A stretch of 5,420 nt of DNA from Actinomycetes bacterium (GTDB lineage Bacteria; Actinomycetota; Actinomycetes; Actinomycetales; Microbacteriaceae). Positions within the stretch are counted from its first letter, which is position 1, and each line of letters opens with the position of its first letter. Below, piece after piece: positions 4,441-5,420 of the stretch. The stretch spans positions 1 to 5,420 of the forward strand of contig JAEYAG010000007.1 of assembly GCA_023451265.1 (NCBI GenBank), read 5' to 3'. Below the pieces are notes generated by a model, which was not told where the DNA came from, made no database searches, and was given only the letters and a program-made list of their open reading frames with translations. Both the position numbers and the translations under genes were made by a program.

Positions 4441-5420
4441 TCAGCGACCGCTGACGGTGCCGAACAGACGGGCGATCGGCGCGAGCACCAGGGGGCGCGC
4501 CGCGACCCATGCGGCGGCGATGGCCACGAGCGACAGCACGAACATCCAGAACCCGGTCCAGTTGTCCGCGTAGGCGGTCGGGTCGACCGATCCCTGCGCC
4601 GCGTACATGTGGTTGAGGTTGCGCAGCGCACCCGTCGCGAGCACGAGCGCGACGTGGATGACGATGAACACCACGAAGTACAGCATCACCGGGAAGTGGA
4701 TCTTCCGCGCCCACTCGACCGGGTACGCCGCGCTGAGCTTCGCGTTGCCCTTGGGCCACATGCCGCTCATCCGGTATCCGGAGATCGCCGCGAGCGGTGC
4801 GGCGACGAACACCGTCGAGAAGTAGGCGAGCTGCTGCAGCGAGTTGTAGTTGACCCATCCGTTCTCGGTGGGCCAGTCGAGCGAGACGTATTGCAACGCC
4901 GCCGAGAGGGCGTTGGGGAAGACCTCCCAGCTCGTCGGCACGATGCGCATCCACTGTCCCGTGACGAACAGCAGCACGACGAAGACGACGCCGTTGACGA
5001 GCCAGAAGATGTCGAGCGCCTGGTGGAACCAGATCGTGAGGCTCGTCTTGCCCTTCGGGTTGTTCTTCGGTGCCCAGAACACGGCGGGGCGCTTCTCGCG
5101 CCGGATCGTGAGCCCGGAGCGGATGATCAGCACCATCAGGAACGCGTTGAAGAAGTGCTGCCACCCCAGCCACGCCGGGATTCCGACGGGAGCCGCGTCG
5201 GGCAGGTGGTACTCCCCGGGGTAGGTCGCGAGGAAGTCCTGCATGGCGTCGAGGCTCAGGAGGAACCGCACGAACAGCACCGCCATCGCCGCCGCGAACA
5301 GCAGTCCGAGGCCGCCGACGACGACCGCTCCAGCCCACTGCGCCTTGGTGAAGGGGCCGATGCGGGCAGGTTCTGGCCGCGGCGCCGGCCGGTGGGTCGC
5401 CGCCCGTCCCGGCCAGACGC
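4441..5420 (-). CDS. Cytochrome b-type membrane subunit, cytochrome b561/hydrogenase-FDH gamma-like (5' partial)
   Basis: The frame is open to the window edge with no ATG, GTG or TTG upstream of the ATG at 5286. That ATG falls in the middle of a hydrophobic helix (GLGLLFAAAMAVLF), so the true start is outside the window. About 325 codons are visible. Numbering from that methionine, hydrophobic segments lie near -13 to 11, 38-58, 88-109, 150-170, 196-219 and 244-264. Histidines H44 (GWQHFF), H88 (WFHQAL), H197 and H211 (KIHFPV..IVIHV) lie in or at the ends of these helices. The 14-residue gap between the last two matches the paired ligands of E. coli FdnI (H155/H169), with H44 and H88 in the places of H18 and H57, so two b hemes are expected. 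Such subunits pass electrons between quinones and a soluble or periplasmic oxidoreductase. The partner is not in the window. Assignment to PF01292-like proteins is by pattern. Confidence 0.85.
   Translation of the reverse strand, partial: VWPGRAATHRPAPRPEPARIGPFTKAQWAGAVVVGGLGLLFAAAMAVLFVRFLLSLDAMQDFLATYPGEYHLPDAAPVGIPAWLGWQHFFNAFLMVLIIRSGLTIRREKRPAVFWAPKNNPKGKTSLTIWFHQALDIFWLVNGVVFVVLLFVTGQWMRIVPTSWEVFPNALSAALQYVSLDWPTENGWVNYNSLQQLAYFSTVFVAAPLAAISGYRMSGMWPKGNAKLSAAYPVEWARKIHFPVMLYFVVFIVIHVALVLATGALRNLNHMYAAQGSVDPTAYADNWTGFWMFVLSLVAIAAAWVAARPLVLAPIARLFGTVSGR

Noticed and set aside
5284..5286. ATG at 5286 as the start of the cytochrome b gene.
   Set aside because: It lies within a hydrophobic helix, and the frame continues upstream with plausible protein (RIGPFTKAQWAG) to the window edge.
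3779..5338. 519-codon open frame on the - strand.
   Set aside because: It is antisense to the acetyltransferase gene and out of frame with the cytochrome b, and is very Arg-rich. Long spurious frames are expected at this GC content.

Overview
This 5.4 kb window is high-GC (about 70% by eye), densely coded DNA with many GTG starts, 4-nt stop/start overlaps and TANNNT boxes just upstream of start codons. Protein flavour and codon use suggest an actinobacterium, most likely Microbacteriaceae (Microbacterium-like). This is judged from pattern only, not from a database match. I see no mobile element, CRISPR array, tRNA or rRNA.

Left block, + strand (1-1948): the 3' end of a probable LysR-type regulator gene runs into three small genes (160-843, 840-1421, 1418-1948). 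Every junction is a 4-nt GTGA or ATGA overlap. Each small protein has one N-terminal membrane segment followed by a beta-rich extracytoplasmic part. The first two clearly resemble each other and the third weakly, so they look like diverged paralogues of unknown function. A TACCCT box 6 nt before the first GTG suggests that the trio also has its own leaderless promoter.

Middle block, - strand (3767-1805): a hotdog-fold acyl-CoA thioesterase-like gene, then a gene for a large polytopic membrane protein of unknown function. The membrane protein gene is convergent with the trio and, as read, runs 144 bp antisense into its third gene. Its last ~48 codons look like read-through of a non-coding antisense frame. 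A GNAT acetyltransferase gene (3851-4369, +) diverges from the thioesterase gene across 83 bp that carry promoter-like boxes for both.

Right block: the acetyltransferase gene converges on a cytochrome b-type membrane subunit gene (4441 to beyond 5420, -, 5' end outside the window). The 71 bp between them are almost filled by a long hairpin (4372-4436), probably a bidirectional terminator without a U-tract. The cytochrome b keeps four histidines spaced like the diheme ligands of formate dehydrogenase FdnI, so it probably moves electrons between the quinone pool and a redox partner encoded off the window.

The blocks do not form one obvious pathway. The least explained parts are the three-gene membrane-anchored module, its antisense overlap with the polytopic protein gene, and the 4372-4436 hairpin.
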